Assembly: GCA_017935565.1 (NCBI GenBank)
Contig: JAGBHK010000002.1
Span: 55,973 to 119,972 of the forward strand
Length of the DNA: 64,000 nucleotides
Direction of reading: 5' to 3'
From: Lachnospiraceae bacterium
Lineage (GTDB): Bacteria > Bacillota > Clostridia > Lachnospirales > Lachnospiraceae
A model generated the notes under the pieces. It was given only the letters and a program-made list of their open reading frames with translations. It was not told the DNA's origin and did not search any database. The translations under genes were made by a program, and so were the position numbers. Positions 43,265 through 50,249 of the stretch are shown here, in pieces; within the stretch, counting starts at the first letter, position 1; each line of letters opens with the position of its first letter.

Positions 43265-43399
43265 TTCATTTTAAGTATAAAAATAACACACCCTAAAAGT
43301 GTGCTAATACCGCAAGTACTAGTATTCACGAAAGGTTTCTTAAAAACGGCACAACAATAAAGAGGTGTTCACCTCAAAATCAACTGCACCCTTATTCAG

Positions 43400-43432
43400 T
43401 TATGCAACAATTACCTCACTCAATAAAATCAT
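43400..43432 (-). CDS. Leader peptide upstream of rsgA, 10 residues
   Basis: ORF reading MILLSEVIVA then TAA, with AAAGGAG nine bases before its ATG. It is followed by hairpins and the strong terminator before rsgA. No counterpart is recognised. Translation is inferred from the ribosome-binding site and position. Confidence 0.5.
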   Translation of the reverse strand: MILLSEVIVA

Positions 43433-43478
43433 AATTCATTTCTCCTTTCGTATCTGCAATAACAGATTTATTTTTTAC

Positions 43479-43507
43479 AGTATAACATCCTATGGCTTGG
43501 TGGTCAA
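43479..43507 (-). promoter_or_regulatory. Promoter of the rsgA leader
   Basis: Minus-strand TTGACC (43507-43502), a 17-base spacer and TATACT (43484-43479), a near-consensus vegetative promoter about 310 bases before the rsgA start. Confidence 0.8.
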
Positions 43508-43520
43508 TCTAATTTATAAT

Positions 43521-44387
43521 TCACACCTCAAAACTCAACTGTTCATACTTATCCGGTAACTCATTTAAATACTCGAAGCATTTATCCCTATCACAAACAA
43601 TTCCATTTTCTTTACATTTCCGGTAAAACAAACTCATTAATTCATTATTTCTGTCGCTTGGCAACTCATAGGCCAAACCGTAACGTTTTTGATAGATTTC
43701 TTTCATTCCCGGAAAATGCTTGTCCAAGGCAGCGTAAAAATACTCCCTATCTCCCTCGCGCAAAGTTACTCCCATTCCAAAATTGATTATTCCATATACC
43801 TTTGCCTCTATGCAATATTCTAAAATCCCTTCAATATTTTCCTTTGTATCATTGATAAATGGCAGTATCGGTGATAACCATACAACAGTTGGTATTCCAT
43901 TATCTCTTAATATCTGTAAAGTCTTTACTCTTTCCTTTGTTGTACACACATTAGGTTCTATTATTTTACAAAGTTTCTCATCATATGTAGTCAAAGTCAT
44001 CTGAACAACACATTTTGCCTTTTCATTAATACTTTTCAATATATCCAAGTCTCTTAGTATACGGTTCGACTTGGTCTGAATTGCCAATCCAAATTCATAA
44101 TGGTCTATGATTTCTAAACACTTTCTTGTAAGCTGTAACTGTTCTTCGCAATGCATATATGGATCACACATAGCCCCAGTTCCTATCATACACTTTTTTC
44201 TCTTGGAACGAAGTGCTTTTTCTAATAATTCCGGTGCATTCTGCTTTACTTCAACATCCTCAAAATCATGAGTAAACTGGTAACATTTACTTCTTCCATC
44301 ACAATAAATGCACCCGTGGGTACAGCCTCTGTAAATATTCATTCCGTTATGAGCTGATAAAATGCCTTTGGCATCAACGTAATGCAT
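43521..44387 (-). CDS. Radical SAM protein (SPL-like)
   Basis: 288 residues. NIYRGCTHGCIYCDGRSKCY contains the iron-sulfur cysteines (CTHGCIYC, CxxxCxxC type) of a radical S-adenosylmethionine enzyme. The pattern MIGTGAMCDPYMHCEEQLQL and the later TLTTYDEKLCKIIEP resemble the SPL-family proteins annotated as Rv2578c/spore photoproduct lyase-like. True spore photoproduct lyase is larger, so the exact reaction is unknown. It stands alone. Confidence 0.88.
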   Translation of the reverse strand: MHYVDAKGILSAHNGMNIYRGCTHGCIYCDGRSKCYQFTHDFEDVEVKQNAPELLEKALRSKRKKCMIGTGAMCDPYMHCEEQLQLTRKCLEIIDHYEFGLAIQTKSNRILRDLDILKSINEKAKCVVQMTLTTYDEKLCKIIEPNVCTTKERVKTLQILRDNGIPTVVWLSPILPFINDTKENIEGILEYCIEAKVYGIINFGMGVTLREGDREYFYAALDKHFPGMKEIYQKRYGLAYELPSDRNNELMSLFYRKCKENGIVCDRDKCFEYLNELPDKYEQLSFEV

Positions 44388-44415
44388 TATCGTTCCTCCG
44401 TTCTGTTAATAATAT

Positions 44416-45264
44416 TTAATCATTTAAACTCAATGATTTCAAGTTATTTGAAACAATACTATTTAAAGTTTTTAACTGTCCAACTGCCAATTCTCGCAAT
44501 AAATGCATTCGTTCAGCCTGCGTTTTCCCCTGTCCTATTAAAATCGCATTATAGCTTTCAAGATTGGCAAGCACCAATAGTTCATTAATACTCGCTTCAT
44601 CCCTAATATTTCCCTTTTTATTTTTACTTTGCTCTCGCCATTCTTTAGACGTTTTTCCAAACAAAACAACATTTAACATATCAGCTTCACTAGCATATGT
44701 ATTTGATATCTGCAAAGATGTAAGTTCAGGTAATATTAGATTATCTTTTATGGCATCCGTATGTATACGATAATTCAATTTTGATATTTCTCTGTTTAAA
44801 TTCCAATTTAATGATAAGCGGCTGTTTTCATCAGTTTTCAGACGCTTATAATCTTTTATTATGTATACTTTAAATTCTGGCGATATCCACGAAGCAAATT
44901 CAAAGGCTATATCCGAGTGTGCAAAAGTCCCTCCATATCTACCTGATTTTGATACAATACCGACTGCATTTGTGTTTTCAATCCACTTTAAAGGTGTCAT
45001 AACAAATCTATTTAACCCTGCCTCATTTTTAAACGCCTCGAATTGCACACGGTTAAAATTTGGATTAGACAATGTTTCCCAAATTCCTAGAAACTCTAAA
45101 GTATTCCTATTTCTCATCCAATTTTGAATTACAAATCTTGGATCTTCAACATTTCGATATCTTGCAATATCTGTCAAAGAAATATACTCATTTTCAAAAT
45201 CAGATGTATATATCCCAATATCAATTCCTTTTGCTTTAATTGTATCTTTTACCATCTTCCCCAT
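44416..45264 (-). CDS. KilA-N domain protein
   Basis: 282 residues. The KilA-N domain (about 15-135) is recognisable by EYISLTDIARYRNVEDPRFV, FVMTPLKWIENTNAVGIVSK and GRYGGTFAHSDIAFEFASWI. The C-terminal half (about 150-282) is helical with NRLHT-type coiled stretches and ends in ERMHLLRELAVGQLKTLNSI. KilA-N proteins bind DNA and are common in phages as antirepressors; no other phage genes surround this one. AAGGAGG precedes the ATG. Confidence 0.87.
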   Translation of the reverse strand: MGKMVKDTIKAKGIDIGIYTSDFENEYISLTDIARYRNVEDPRFVIQNWMRNRNTLEFLGIWETLSNPNFNRVQFEAFKNEAGLNRFVMTPLKWIENTNAVGIVSKSGRYGGTFAHSDIAFEFASWISPEFKVYIIKDYKRLKTDENSRLSLNWNLNREISKLNYRIHTDAIKDNLILPELTSLQISNTYASEADMLNVVLFGKTSKEWREQSKNKKGNIRDEASINELLVLANLESYNAILIGQGKTQAERMHLLRELAVGQLKTLNSIVSNNLKSLSLND

Positions 45265-45288
45265 ACAAATACCTCCTTAATTTTATTT

Positions 45289-45849
45289 TTAGATTTCTCC
45301 AATCTTCTTCAACGTATCTTTTCGTATTTCCTCTCTCAATTCCATAAGATACTCTGAAAATGCAACTTTATCATCTGCATATGTCTTGTTCAATTCATAT
45401 TCCTTTGGTATCCATGTGGATATATCTGAAATATTGTGTTGAACTAAAGCCTCTAATCCATCAATTGCCTTATATACCTTTGCTTCAACTGTCTCTCTTT
45501 TTGACATTTCATCATATAAGGCTGTCATTTCTAATTTATAATTCTCAGGTAAGGTATCTATCCATTCAAATAATAGTTTTTCTTCAAACTTCTCATTCTC
45601 CTTAGTTTTTTCAAATGTTGGAACGTCACCGGTAAAGGCTTCACCTAAATCATGAATAATACACATTTTAATAACTTTATCCATATCAACTTCAGGAAAT
45701 TCATCTTTTATAAAAAAAGCCATCAAAGTCATCATCCAGCTATGCTCCGCGACACTCTCATGTCTGCCATTTTTTGTATAACAATGTCTCGTTGCATCCT
45801 TCAATCTTTCAGCAACACTTAATGCTTCTATTAATTTTCTCGCTTCCAT
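45289..45849 (-). CDS. HD-domain hydrolase (YfbR-like 5'-nucleotidase)
   Basis: 186 residues. The metal-binding HD motif lies in SVAEHSWMMTLMAFF (His) with MCIIHDLGEAFTGDVPTFEK and the final D in KAIDGLEALVQHN, matching the YfbR/HDDC2 nucleotidase family that acts on deoxynucleoside monophosphates. Overlaps the 3' end of the upstream gene by 19 bases, so the two are coupled. Ribosome-binding site weak. Confidence 0.88.
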   Translation of the reverse strand: MEARKLIEALSVAERLKDATRHCYTKNGRHESVAEHSWMMTLMAFFIKDEFPEVDMDKVIKMCIIHDLGEAFTGDVPTFEKTKENEKFEEKLLFEWIDTLPENYKLEMTALYDEMSKRETVEAKVYKAIDGLEALVQHNISDISTWIPKEYELNKTYADDKVAFSEYLMELREEIRKDTLKKIGEI

Positions 45850-46316
45850 ATTTCCTCCAACCTTATCTCTATCATTCTTTTCATAAATTTTAAATCTTCT
45901 TTATCAGGGTTATCAATTCTAAATGTACAACCACAAACTCGTGAAAACTCTTTTCCAAAAATATTTTTTGACTTACCTCCACTACAAGAACCACAATCAC
46001 CGCAAGTATCAACATGTTTAAATGCAATTTTCTTCAATTCTTCATCTAATTGTTTTGCTTCAAGCCATTTCGAATCAATATCCGCTGACCACACCGTCCA
46101 TCGATTATTCTTTTCTTCTGGATCACTAATCGCGATAAAGCAAACACATTCATCATTATATTTAACAAGATAATAAATTTTATCGCTCCAAAATTCATTA
46201 TCCTTGTATAACTCCAAGTTATTTTCTCTTAAAAATCCCACAAACTCCATAGCTATATTACTATCAACTGAATCCAATTCATTATGTATATAATCTTCTA
46301 ATCTTAACTCTATCAT
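45831..46316 (-). CDS. Hypothetical cysteine-rich-cluster protein, 161 residues
   Basis: Not recognised by name. N-terminal 105 residues are an acidic mixed alpha/beta region. A cluster KHVDTCGDCGSCSGGKSKNI followed by FSRVCGCTF provides six closely spaced cysteines, probably a metal site. The stretch VCFIAISDPEEKNNRWTVWS resembles small GNAT-adjacent proteins but lacks the acetyl-CoA motif. Coupled by overlap to the HD-domain gene. Confidence 0.65.
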   Translation of the reverse strand: MIELRLEDYIHNELDSVDSNIAMEFVGFLRENNLELYKDNEFWSDKIYYLVKYNDECVCFIAISDPEEKNNRWTVWSADIDSKWLEAKQLDEELKKIAFKHVDTCGDCGSCSGGKSKNIFGKEFSRVCGCTFRIDNPDKEDLKFMKRMIEIRLEEIWKREN

Positions 46317-46354
46317 TTCTTTACTTAATTTCGCTCCTTTTTAATTCAAATCAA

Positions 46355-46383
46355 TTGACATAAAATCAAAGTAATGATAATAT
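46355..46383 (+). promoter_or_regulatory. Promoter of the second type I antisense RNA
   Basis: Perfect TTGACA (46355-46360), 17-base spacer and TAATAT (46378-46383) on the plus strand. No ORF follows; the transcript would end at the hairpin 46436-46475. Confidence 0.85.
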
Positions 46384-46390
46384 AAAAATA

Positions 46391-46475
46391 TAAAGGTGCT
46401 ACCGATAAACGGTTAGTCCGTTTTCAAATTGTAAGATAGCCGCTAGTATGTAACGGGACTAAGCGGCTATTTTTG
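46391..46475 (+). ncRNA. Antisense RNA of the second type I toxin locus
   Basis: About 85 nt from a consensus promoter to an intrinsic terminator. It starts AAAGGTGCTACCGATAAACG and has an internal stem AAACGG/CCGTTTT. The terminator stem (46436-46444 with 46462-46470) is shared with the toxin mRNA, and the RNA is complementary to the toxin stop region and 3' end. Function as antitoxin is inferred from layout. Confidence 0.7.
46436..46475. terminator. Shared bidirectional terminator of the second type I locus
   Basis: 9-bp stem ATAGCCGCT/AGCGGCTAT with an inner AGT/ACT pair, followed by TTTTTG on the plus strand. On the minus strand the stem lies right after the toxin stop codon, with a weaker U-rich tail. 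Confidence 0.78.
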
Positions 46476-46565
46476 TGTCTTGCTATTACGACCAAACGAA
46501 TAGCCAAGACTGAAACAAGTTAAACATAAGCTTATTACAGCAATTAAGCCTTCGATTGATAACAT
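46467..46565 (-). CDS. Holin-like type I toxin, 32 residues
   Basis: Peptide MLSIEGLIAVISLCLTCFSL followed by GYSFGRNSKTQK: one membrane segment and a short basic tail, matching the holin-like toxin family pattern (M...EGLIAV...). AGGAGG lies 7 bases before the ATG. Its leader has a hairpin CAGGAGG/CCTCCTG whose CCTCCT arm can also pair with the toxin AGGAGG, so translation is probably gated. Promoter, antisense RNA and shared terminator complete the locus. Confidence 0.82.
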   Translation of the reverse strand: MLSIEGLIAVISLCLTCFSLGYSFGRNSKTQK

Positions 46566-46616
46566 ATGCAAATCCTCCTATGCGATGATTTCTGTATGTA
46601 CAGCTTTCTATATAAA

Positions 46617-46637
46617 CAGGAGGTCACAGTCCTCCTG
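46617..46637 (-). promoter_or_regulatory. Leader hairpin with anti-ribosome-binding-site arm
   Basis: Stem CAGGAGG/CCTCCTG with a 7-nt loop in the toxin mRNA leader. The left arm mimics a ribosome-binding site and the right arm is complementary to the toxin ribosome-binding site at about 46573-46578, so two mutually exclusive structures are possible. Confidence 0.6.
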
Positions 46638-46680
46638 TAGAAGGACCAACCGCTTACCGTATATGATAGCACCTACTAAT

Positions 46681-46709
46681 ATTTTATCAAACATTTGTTC
46701 GATTTTCAA
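46681..46709 (-). promoter_or_regulatory. Promoter of the second type I toxin mRNA
   Basis: Minus-strand TTGAAA (46709-46704), a 17-base spacer and TAAAAT (46686-46681). Transcription would start near 46674 with AGTAGGTGCTATC, about 110 bases before the toxin ATG. Confidence 0.78.
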
Positions 46710-46741
46710 GTGATATATTTATTATTCTTGTATTATTTAAC

Positions 46742-46776
46742 TAAAAAAATATAAGCCAGCATCAAGCTGGCTTATA
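46742..46776 (-). terminator. Terminator of the HAD gene
   Basis: Perfect 9-bp stem ATAAGCCAG/CTGGCTTAT followed on the minus strand by ATTTTTTTAG, nine bases after the HAD stop codon. Confidence 0.87.
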
Positions 46777-46784
46777 TAAATTTA

Positions 46785-47561
46785 TCATTTTATTAAACTC
46801 TCTTCCAAATATTCAGCTATTCCATCCTCATCATTTCCCCCAATAACCACATCTGCCACTGATTTCACTTCATCTATAGCATTACCCATTGCGACTCCCA
46901 CACTGCACAATTTGAGCATCCCTATATCCACATAATCATCACCAAATGCGATTATATCCTCTACAGTAATACTCAATGCCTGACACATTCTAAGTATTGC
47001 ATTTTCCTTGGTCGCCTCTTTCTTTGTGAACTTATACCATTCACCATCAGAAAACTTTACACAATCGCAATCCCTTAAACATTTAGCTAACTCATTTGCT
47101 TTTTCCTTATCAAATATTTCCACACACATTTTTAGCGCCTTTTTATCAAACTCGCTATAATCTGTGTATATACTATCTCCCCAATTTGCATCGATGTTAT
47201 TAGGGTCAATCTTATAATTCCAAAAATGCTCTTTCAATGTATCTATGGTTATCTCACAATTTGCTCCACATATTTTCCTTGCCGTAGCAATCATATTTCT
47301 TGTCTCATCATTTGTAAACTCTGCTGTATAAATATATTCATCATTATTCTTCACAACTGCTCCACCACTTGCTATGATTATGTTGGGGCTTAATTTACTT
47401 ATGTAAAACATCGAATTTTGCACACTTCTAGATGTAGACACACCTATCATAACACCTAATTCTCTGCATTTTTGTAACGCATTCATAGTTTTGTCAGAAA
47501 TAGTTTTATCTGTTTGTAATAATGTTCCATCCAGATCAAATAATAATAACTTACACTTCAT
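46785..47561 (-). CDS. Cof-type HAD hydrolase (sugar-phosphatase-like)
   Basis: 258 residues. Motif I LFDLDGTLLQTDK, motif II GVSTSRS, motif III lysine in the KEATKENAI region and motif IV AFGDDYVDIGMLKLC. The C2-type cap lies between motifs II and III (about 85-190), typical of Cof/YidA phosphatases acting on sugar phosphates or pyridoxal phosphate. AAGGAG before the ATG. Single-gene unit with its own terminator. Confidence 0.92.
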   Translation of the reverse strand: MKCKLLLFDLDGTLLQTDKTISDKTMNALQKCRELGVMIGVSTSRSVQNSMFYISKLSPNIIIASGGAVVKNNDEYIYTAEFTNDETRNMIATARKICGANCEITIDTLKEHFWNYKIDPNNIDANWGDSIYTDYSEFDKKALKMCVEIFDKEKANELAKCLRDCDCVKFSDGEWYKFTKKEATKENAILRMCQALSITVEDIIAFGDDYVDIGMLKLCSVGVAMGNAIDEVKSVADVVIGGNDEDGIAEYLEESLIK

Positions 47562-47628
47562 AGCGAATCTCCTTCAAATTAAATTGTAGGAAATCATACA
47601 CCTATGAGCATCTTTTTGCAAGTACTTT

Positions 47629-48099
47629 TTAATTCATCAACCATATTCCAAAATTCAAATACGCTGCAAATGTTAACCATATAAGATATGGAACATTTAT
47701 AAGTGCAGCAATTTTACTTATCCCAGCATATTTGACAATCATACAAAGTACAAGTACCCAAAGCAATATAAGCCACAATAAAGAAAAGAAATACCACTGA
47801 AAATTAAAGAAAAATGTTGGCCATAAGAAATTTACAAGCAATTGATACGCATATACTCTCAATGCCTCTTCCTTTTTACTTTCTTTAGCATCAGACTGAA
47901 TAATCAAATATGATGATATTCCCATCAGTATGTAAAGAATCGTCCATACAACAGGAAAAAGCCATGCCGGTGGAGATAATGGTGGCTTGTCAATTTCAGC
48001 AAAGGTTCTCATACCGCCTCCACTAATGACAGCTGCCAAAATCCCTACAAACACCGGAATGGCTATACATGTGATTAAAAGTTTTTTATTAATTTTCAT
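47629..48099 (-). CDS. TspO/MBR-family membrane protein
   Basis: About 156 residues, five membrane helices. The motifs PPLSPPAWLFPVVWTILYIL and ANYLLF-equivalent NFLWPTFFFNFQWYFFSL are TspO signatures; the tryptophans lining the porphyrin site are present. TspO proteins bind tetrapyrroles and respond to stress. The start at 48099 is used because the frame opens 12 codons earlier without a ribosome-binding site. It lies 49 bases from the GH43 gene. Confidence 0.9.
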   Translation of the reverse strand: MKINKKLLITCIAIPVFVGILAAVISGGGMRTFAEIDKPPLSPPAWLFPVVWTILYILMGISSYLIIQSDAKESKKEEALRVYAYQLLVNFLWPTFFFNFQWYFFSLLWLILLWVLVLCMIVKYAGISKIAALINVPYLIWLTFAAYLNFGIWLMN

Positions 48100-48147
48100 A
48101 AAATTTGCCTTTTTTAATAATCTATGAAAATACAATAATTTTAATTC

Positions 48148-50025
48148 CTATTTCACAATCAATCTCATCACAACTTTTCTATTTTCTTCACTAACATCCC
48201 TATCTTCTGTCATTTCAAGATAAGGTAATCCTGTAGCCGCCCAATGCACACGGCGAACCCCTGCTTTTCTGCCAAGCGCCTTTCCATTTTCATCGTGAGG
48301 CACAGCATGATATACCATTAGGTCATCTCCTGTATCCGGATCCTTCACAAAATTATTATGCCCCGGACCATACTGATTCTGTACACTTTCCTTGGTCAAA
48401 AACGGATATGGTATAAAATCCCACCCTTCCTTGCATAATAGGTTATTGCCAACTTTGCTATGAAGAAAACTTAAATTATATAGGTCAGCCACACCTGTGC
48501 TTGAACCCGAAATCGTTATAAAAAGGTCATCTCCTCGTCTTAAAAGATACGGTCCCTCATCCACGTTTGTTCCATATCTGTCAAAACCATATGTAGGCCT
48601 TAAAATGCACTGTGGCTCTGTTGTACACTTCCAAGGCATATCAGGATCAATAGTTGCAATATAAATATTAGCTGGGTCTGCATTGGAAAAATCCAAATTT
48701 CCAGAAGGAACGATTCTGTCAGACCACATTACATAATGCACTCCATTAATCTCAAAATACGTCATATCAAGAGATATTCCACCCTCTGTCAGAACATTTC
48801 CGTTTGGTTTTACACAAAGCATTGGTTTTCCCCAATTTTCTGCCTTATCAGGTTCTCCGTTACACGGTATGACATAAGCACGCACAAACTGATATTTTTG
48901 CGAACAAAAAGCTGTAAAAATGTATGGAACATCTTTAATAATATGTAACTCTGCAGCCCAGGTTCCAAGACTGTCATCTTCTTCCCACTCCACATCAATT
49001 TCTATAGGCACTGCACTAAAGGCCTCCTCAATGGTATTACCCACACGCATATGAATAGGCCTGCCACCTGAGCTGGTAAGATAATACTTGCCATTATAAA
49101 ATGTTACACAAGGGTCTGACATTCCATTATCCTTAAACTTAGCATCCCCTTTATAGCCCAGTCTCATTGGAAAATCCCATTTCTTCTGTATCACTTCACC
49201 ACTTATCTCATATTCACCAGCTTTCGTAATATCAATTGCGGTCAATACGCTTTCATCCCACTTGACACATTTTTCATGAGTTGAGCCGTCACTATATATA
49301 AATGTAGCCTTCGGCAATCTCCTCATATCTATAGATTGTCCTTTGTCCACTTCAAGCATAATTGGACTAACACCCACATTATAAATCACATCAAAATGCT
49401 GCCTAATAACCTTAAGTTCATCATCTGTAACCTCGATAATATTTGATGAAATAGCACCTTCAATATCATATTCACAGCTTTTTACTTCATCAAACTTTGA
49501 TTTCACACAAGGCTTAACATTGCCTATTTCTTTAAAATATCTTGTATACCCACAAAACTTTCCATCAGCAGTATCCCACTCCACATAATAAGCATCCAGT
49601 TCACTTTCATATCTACAGCGAGGATTCATTATATCCTCATCATTCAATCGTAAAAAGCCATCTTCTTCATAACGCACCAAATCCTTTGATGTAAATAACA
49701 TCGCAGAACCTTTTGACACAGGATCAGGCGCATTCTGATTGCGACGAACTGCCATAACTCCAAAGCTTCCATCCGCCATTCTAAATATAAACGGATACTG
49801 TAAAGTTTTCGTAACACCCATAGAATTTCCTTCATCATAGGCACATTTTGCAAACAATATTCCCGTATTATTTCGAAGCGGCGTAAATATTTCCCCATCC
49901 ACACTGTAAGCCATATGCATAGAATGCTCCCAATCACAGTTTAGTGGTGTTTCTGGCATTGGATAATCCGAAATGTAATTGTATATACCTATTCCTGGCT
50001 TTGTATATGATAATATGTATGGCAT
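48148..50025 (-). CDS. Glycoside hydrolase family 43-like protein
   Basis: About 625 residues. The C-terminal five-bladed propeller (from about 285) has the base Asp in MSDPCVTFYNGKYYLT, an acidic WAAELHII segment and the catalytic acid in TNVDEGPYLL. Residues 1-280 form a second beta-rich region, possibly another propeller-like module (EHSMHMAYSVDGEIFTPL). Likely an arabinanase, arabinofuranosidase or xylosidase. No signal peptide. AGGAGG seven bases before ATG 50025 fixes the start; its first bases overlap the stop of the small XRE gene. Confidence 0.87.
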   Translation of the reverse strand: MPYILSYTKPGIGIYNYISDYPMPETPLNCDWEHSMHMAYSVDGEIFTPLRNNTGILFAKCAYDEGNSMGVTKTLQYPFIFRMADGSFGVMAVRRNQNAPDPVSKGSAMLFTSKDLVRYEEDGFLRLNDEDIMNPRCRYESELDAYYVEWDTADGKFCGYTRYFKEIGNVKPCVKSKFDEVKSCEYDIEGAISSNIIEVTDDELKVIRQHFDVIYNVGVSPIMLEVDKGQSIDMRRLPKATFIYSDGSTHEKCVKWDESVLTAIDITKAGEYEISGEVIQKKWDFPMRLGYKGDAKFKDNGMSDPCVTFYNGKYYLTSSGGRPIHMRVGNTIEEAFSAVPIEIDVEWEEDDSLGTWAAELHIIKDVPYIFTAFCSQKYQFVRAYVIPCNGEPDKAENWGKPMLCVKPNGNVLTEGGISLDMTYFEINGVHYVMWSDRIVPSGNLDFSNADPANIYIATIDPDMPWKCTTEPQCILRPTYGFDRYGTNVDEGPYLLRRGDDLFITISGSSTGVADLYNLSFLHSKVGNNLLCKEGWDFIPYPFLTKESVQNQYGPGHNNFVKDPDTGDDLMVYHAVPHDENGKALGRKAGVRRVHWAATGLPYLEMTEDRDVSEENRKVVMRLIVK

Positions 50026-50027
50026 AA

Positions 50028-50231
50028 TCATTCCTCCTCCTGCTTATTTTTGTCCAACTTTTCCATTCGTATATAATACTCTAAAAGCCTTAAAACATAC
50101 TCTGGCGCATGTCTGTTATCACGTTCCCACTCTGTTACTGTACGATAAGGAATATTAAAATAATCGCAAAATTCCCTTCTATTCATACCTGTAATTTCTC
50201 TTAATTCTTTAATTTTTTCACACGCATTCAT
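50028..50231 (-). CDS. Small XRE-type DNA-binding protein, 67 residues
   Basis: Compact helix-turn-helix protein: KIKELREITGMNRREFCDYF then NIPYRTVTEWERDNR, with an acidic Lys/Glu-rich tail. Such small regulators often accompany an antitoxin or phage gene. Overlaps the GH43 start and is 18 bases from the ORF6N gene upstream, so the ORF6N, XRE and GH43 genes may share a transcript. Confidence 0.8.
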   Translation of the reverse strand: MNACEKIKELREITGMNRREFCDYFNIPYRTVTEWERDNRHAPEYVLRLLEYYIRMEKLDKNKQEEE

Positions 50232-50249
50232 TTTGTCTCTCCTTTTTGA

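Larger units (their letters stand above)
43190..43472 (-). promoter_or_regulatory. Attenuator-like 5' leader of rsgA
   Basis: About 280-nt leader between the promoter at 43479-43507 and the rsgA start. It holds a 10-codon ORF (43400-43432) with AAAGGAG, a hairpin GAGGTGAACACCTC (near 43367), a weak hairpin CACAC/GTGTG, and a strong terminator hairpin (43219-43264). The strong stem has 14 pairs starting CCGTAG/CTACGG and ends in a U-run. Transcription must pass that terminator to reach rsgA, so expression is probably conditional on ribosome behaviour on the short ORF. Confidence 0.6.

Noticed and set aside
43219-43472. The rsgA leader suggested a tetracycline-resistance (ribosomal protection) leader.
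   Set aside because: The downstream gene is clearly RsgA, and I could not match the leader ORF to known tet leader peptides by memory.
46391-46420. The antisense RNA start AAAGGTGCTACC resembles the ToxI repeat start AAAGGTGAGTCCTACC.
   Set aside because: The match is short, the rest diverges, there is no ToxN gene nearby, and a convergent toxin mRNA explains the RNA better.
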